Shown piece after piece: positions 6,304-7,638 of a stretch of DNA of 7,638 nt. A model generated the notes under the pieces. The model ran no database searches. It was not told the DNA's origin and worked only from the letters and a program-made list of their open reading frames with translations. The translations under genes were made by a program, and so were the position numbers. The DNA lies in NCBI GenBank assembly GCA_036272815.1, contig DATAYA010000033.1:1-7638 (forward strand), read 5' to 3'. The stretch's first letter is position 1, and each line of letters opens with the position of its first letter. The stretch comes from DATAYA01 sp036272815 (GTDB lineage Bacteria > Pseudomonadota > Alphaproteobacteria > Acetobacterales > Acetobacteraceae).

Positions 6304-6330
6304 GCGACCGGCCCCGCCGCAGCCGGTCGC
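6304..6330. repeat. 9-bp stem-loop between mucR and fur
   Basis: GCGACCGGC (6304-6312) and GCCGGTCGC (6322-6330) are perfect inverted repeats with a 9-base loop. It sits 37 bases after the mucR stop and 75 bases before the fur start on their shared strand. It lacks a following T run on either strand, so intrinsic termination is doubtful. It may be a Rho-assisted or mRNA-stabilising hairpin that separates mucR from fur expression. The remaining bases of this 137-base gap show no convincing promoter. Confidence 0.5.
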
Positions 6331-6366
6331 CCGGCGAAGCCGTGCCCGCGCGCGTCCGGGTCTTGG

Positions 6367-6780
6367 CTACCGTGCCCGGCTGCGGGGTTTGGTGCCGAGC
6401 CCGATCTTCTTGGCCAGCGAGGAGCGGTGCTTCGCGTAGCTGGGGGCGACCATCGGATAGTCCGCACCCAGGTCCCAACGCTCCCGGTACTGGTCCGGCG
6501 TCAAGTTGTAGGCGGTCTTGAGGTGGCGCTTCAGCATCTTCAGCTTCTTGCCGTCCTCCAGGCACACGATGTAGTCGGGAAAGACCGACTTCTTGATTGG
6601 AACGGCCGGCTGCGGCTTGCTGGGAGCCGCAGACTCGAGGCCGACGCCGGCCAGCGACCGATACACCTCTTGGATCAGGGCCGGCAGCGCGTCGGTCGTC
6701 ACAGTGTTGTTCGAGACGTGGGCCGATACGATCTGCGCCGTCAGGCCCAGCACGTCGGCGTCGGCGGTCGGTTCGGTCAT
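6367..6780 (-). CDS. mucR: Ros/MucR-family global regulator, zinc-ligand-deficient variant
   Basis: A 137-residue DNA-binding protein. The N-terminal 50 residues (TAQIVSAHVSNNTV, LPALIQEVYRSL) match the MucR oligomerisation region; a Pro-rich linker (53-62) follows. The prokaryotic zinc-finger-like domain runs from 67 to 130: YIVCLEDGKKLKMLKRHLKT, then LTPDQYRERW, then DYPMVAPSYA. Of the four Ros-type zinc ligands (Cys, Cys, His, His) only C73 and H86 remain; the second Cys is D76, and A90/Y91 stand where Ros has histidines. Such variants are known in MucR homologues and can fold without zinc. MucR proteins are H-NS-like silencers that bind AT-rich DNA and control envelope polysaccharide, motility and cell-cycle genes. 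The ATG at 6780 has GAGGAG four bases upstream. The gene is divergent from tusA and may be autoregulated through the shared 95-base gap. Confidence 0.93.
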   Translation of the reverse strand: MTEPTADADVLGLTAQIVSAHVSNNTVTTDALPALIQEVYRSLAGVGLESAAPSKPQPAVPIKKSVFPDYIVCLEDGKKLKMLKRHLKTAYNLTPDQYRERWDLGADYPMVAPSYAKHRSSLAKKIGLGTKPRSRAR

Positions 6781-6875
6781 CCGGCTCCTCGGGACTTCTG
6801 ATAATGCAGAACAGTCTGCGGCATTTCGAGCCTTTTCGCAATATCCCCAACCGAAATACGAACGAGGATGCAGTC
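6781..6875. promoter_or_regulatory. Divergent mucR/tusA control region with inverted repeats
   Basis: This 95-base gap must hold promoters for both genes. It is visibly richer in A and T (about 6798-6860) than its flanks, the kind of DNA MucR proteins prefer. It contains GCAGA-acag-TCTGC (6806-6819), and a spaced pair ATTTCG (6823-6828) and CGAAAT (6852-6857). On the minus strand a weak TTGCGA-N17-CAGACT (6840-6812) could serve mucR. No clear consensus promoter for tusA was found. Confidence 0.4.
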
Positions 6876-7127
6876 ATGGATCAGTCCAAAATGACGGTCG
6901 AGCCCGACGCGGAGATCGACATCACCGGGGAGATCTGCCCGATGACCTTCGTTCACACCCGGCTCGCACTCGATCGCCTGCCGCCGGGCGCCGTGCTTCG
7001 GGTCCGGCTCTCCGGCGACGAGCCGCGCCGCAACGTCCCCCGCACCGCCATGGCCCAGGGCCACGCGGTGCTCGCCGACAGCACGGCGGCGGACGGCGTC
7101 ACGACATTGCTGATCCGCAAGGCGTGA
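6876..7127 (+). CDS. TusA/YedF-like sulfurtransferase-family protein with CPMT motif
   Basis: An 83-residue cytoplasmic protein of the TusA (SirA-like) fold. After a short polar lead, IDITGEICPMTFVHTRLALD (15-34) gives the first strand and the Cys-Pro helix start; LPPGAVLRVRLSGDEPRRNV (35-54) is the typical second strand and loop, and the protein ends with VTTLLIRKA. C21 is the expected persulfide-carrying cysteine. The canonical C-P-x-P is C-P-M-T here, a spelling I associate with an alphaproteobacterial subgroup whose partner is unknown; the sulfur-carrier role is therefore inferred. The ATG at 6876 has GAGGA seven bases upstream; an in-frame ATG at 6804 would add 24 unlikely residues. The gene is divergent from mucR and its 3' end overlaps that of rimI on the opposite strand by 29 bases. 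Confidence 0.85.
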   Translation: MDQSKMTVEPDAEIDITGEICPMTFVHTRLALDRLPPGAVLRVRLSGDEPRRNVPRTAMAQGHAVLADSTAADGVTTLLIRKA

Positions 7128-7545
7128 GCGCTGCCCGCAGCAGCAGCGCATCCTCGCCGTTCGGGTAATAGCGCCGCCGCCGCCCGACCTCGGCGAAACC
7201 CGCCTGCGCATACAGCGTCCGTGCCGCTGCGTTGCCCTCGGCGACCTCCAGCAGCATCGCCGACGCCCCATCCGCCACAGCGCGCGCCATCGCCGCCGCC
7301 AACAGGCGGGCGCCGACGCCCCGGCGGCGAAAGGCAGGATCGACGCCGAGCGTCAGCAGTTCCGCCTCGTCCGCCGCCACGCGCAGCATCGTCATCCCGC
7401 CCGCCTGGTCGAGCAGCCCATGCGTGCCCGGCATCGCCAGTAGCCTCGCGATCGCCTCCGCGCTCCAGACCTCCGATGGCGGGAAGGCGCCGGCATGCAC
7501 CGCCGCCATCGCCGTGGCATGGAGCGGGCCGGCGGCGACGATCAC
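7099..7545 (-). CDS. rimI: RimI-type N-alpha-acetyltransferase (GNAT)
   Basis: A 148-residue GNAT acetyltransferase of typical RimI length. RimI acetylates the N-terminal alanine of ribosomal protein S18 with acetyl-CoA in the cytoplasm. The acetyl-CoA-binding motif is LLTLGVDPAFRRRGVGARLL (63-82), with the phosphate loop RRRGVG at 73-78. LLEVAEGNAAARTLYAQAGF (98-117) and EVGRRRRYYPNGEDALLL (119-136) are RimI signatures; E100 and Y112 have the 12-residue spacing of the catalytic pair described in Salmonella RimI. The start is GTG at 7545: it overlaps the tsaB stop as GTGA and has no Shine-Dalgarno sequence of its own, as expected for re-initiation. Pairing with tsaB is very common in bacteria. 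Its last codons lie antisense to the end of tusA. Confidence 0.92.
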   Translation of the reverse strand: MIVAAGPLHATAMAAVHAGAFPPSEVWSAEAIARLLAMPGTHGLLDQAGGMTMLRVAADEAELLTLGVDPAFRRRGVGARLLAAAMARAVADGASAMLLEVAEGNAAARTLYAQAGFAEVGRRRRYYPNGEDALLLRAALTPCGSAMS

Positions 7546-7638
7546 GAAAGCGCAGGGTGGGGCGCGGGACGGGGCGGCCGACCGGGCGCGCGGGTCGCGG
7601 GCGGTGCCACGTAGAGCGGATGCGCCGGGCGCGGTGCG
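7542..7638 (-). CDS. tsaB: TsaB, tRNA t6A modification protein, C-terminal fragment
   Basis: Only the last 31 codons and the TGA stop (7544-7542) are inside the window; the gene continues to the right. The fragment begins APRPAHPLYVAPP, which resembles the conserved C-terminal P-x-Y-x-R/A-P ending of TsaB (YeaZ), then runs out in a Pro/Arg/Ala-rich tail of about 20 residues. TsaB works with TsaD and TsaE to put threonylcarbamoyl on A37 of tRNAs that read ANN codons. The call depends on this short end plus the GTGA overlap with rimI (7542-7545), the usual partner of tsaB. The catalytic-like N-terminal fold cannot be seen. Confidence 0.72.
   Translation of the reverse strand, partial: APRPAHPLYVAPPATRAPGRPPRPAPHPALS

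Noticed and set aside
1..7638. Mobile elements, CRISPR arrays, toxin-antitoxin pairs or a novel defence system
   Set aside because: Both strands were read; nearly all DNA is explained by housekeeping genes, with no transposase, integrase, spaced repeats or unassigned multi-gene cassette.

Overview
The window is a GC-rich chromosomal segment of an alphaproteobacterium, most likely Rhodospirillales/Acetobacteraceae. The grounds are the very high GC content, the Ala/Arg-rich proteins, a single-domain NrnC-type nuclease, a Fur with alphaproteobacterial metal-site spelling, a Ros/MucR regulator, a PraR-like XRE regulator beside lnt, and an OlsB ornithine acyltransferase. I see no mobile element, CRISPR array, rRNA gene or phage gene.

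Layout, left to right. (1) The last 41 codons of a PduO-type cobalamin adenosyltransferase (+) end at 124. They face a small secreted Pro/Gly-rich protein (195-497, -), which lies downstream of hemW (571-1719, -). (2) A divergent gap (1720-1823) carries a likely tRNA promoter, then tRNA-Leu(CAG) (1824-1910, +) and, 32 bases later, nrnC (1943-2596, +). nrnC has no ATG, GTG or TTG start and probably begins at CTG. (3) nrnC converges on a long minus-strand block that reads, in transcription order, mucR (6780-6367), fur (6229-5708), olsB (5711-4881), lnt (4839-3241) and xre/praR-like (3096-2608). The fur stop and olsB start overlap as TTGA. (4) A small TusA-like gene (6876-7127, +) runs divergently from mucR and overlaps the 3' end of rimI tail to tail by 29 bases. 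tsaB (partial) and rimI (-) are coupled by a GTGA overlap at the right edge.

How the genes fit together. tsaB-rimI and fur-olsB-lnt-xre look like the two ends of a cluster that, as I recall, is common in other Alphaproteobacteria (tsaB-rimI-fur-acyltransferase-miaB-phoH-ybeY-corC-lnt-xre-metK). Here mucR and tusA sit between rimI and fur, the miaB-phoH-ybeY-corC core is absent, and nrnC and a tRNA stand where metK would be expected. The envelope theme is clear: OlsB N-acylates ornithine for phosphorus-free membrane lipid and Lnt N-acylates lipoproteins, and both follow an iron-responsive regulator. The tRNA/RNA theme is tsaB (t6A), the tRNA and nrnC (final step of RNA decay).

This is mostly an ordinary housekeeping region. 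The points worth a second look are the CTG start of nrnC, the MucR that lacks two of four zinc ligands, the Fur with a 39-residue tail coupled to olsB, and the TusA-like protein with CPMT in place of CPxP.
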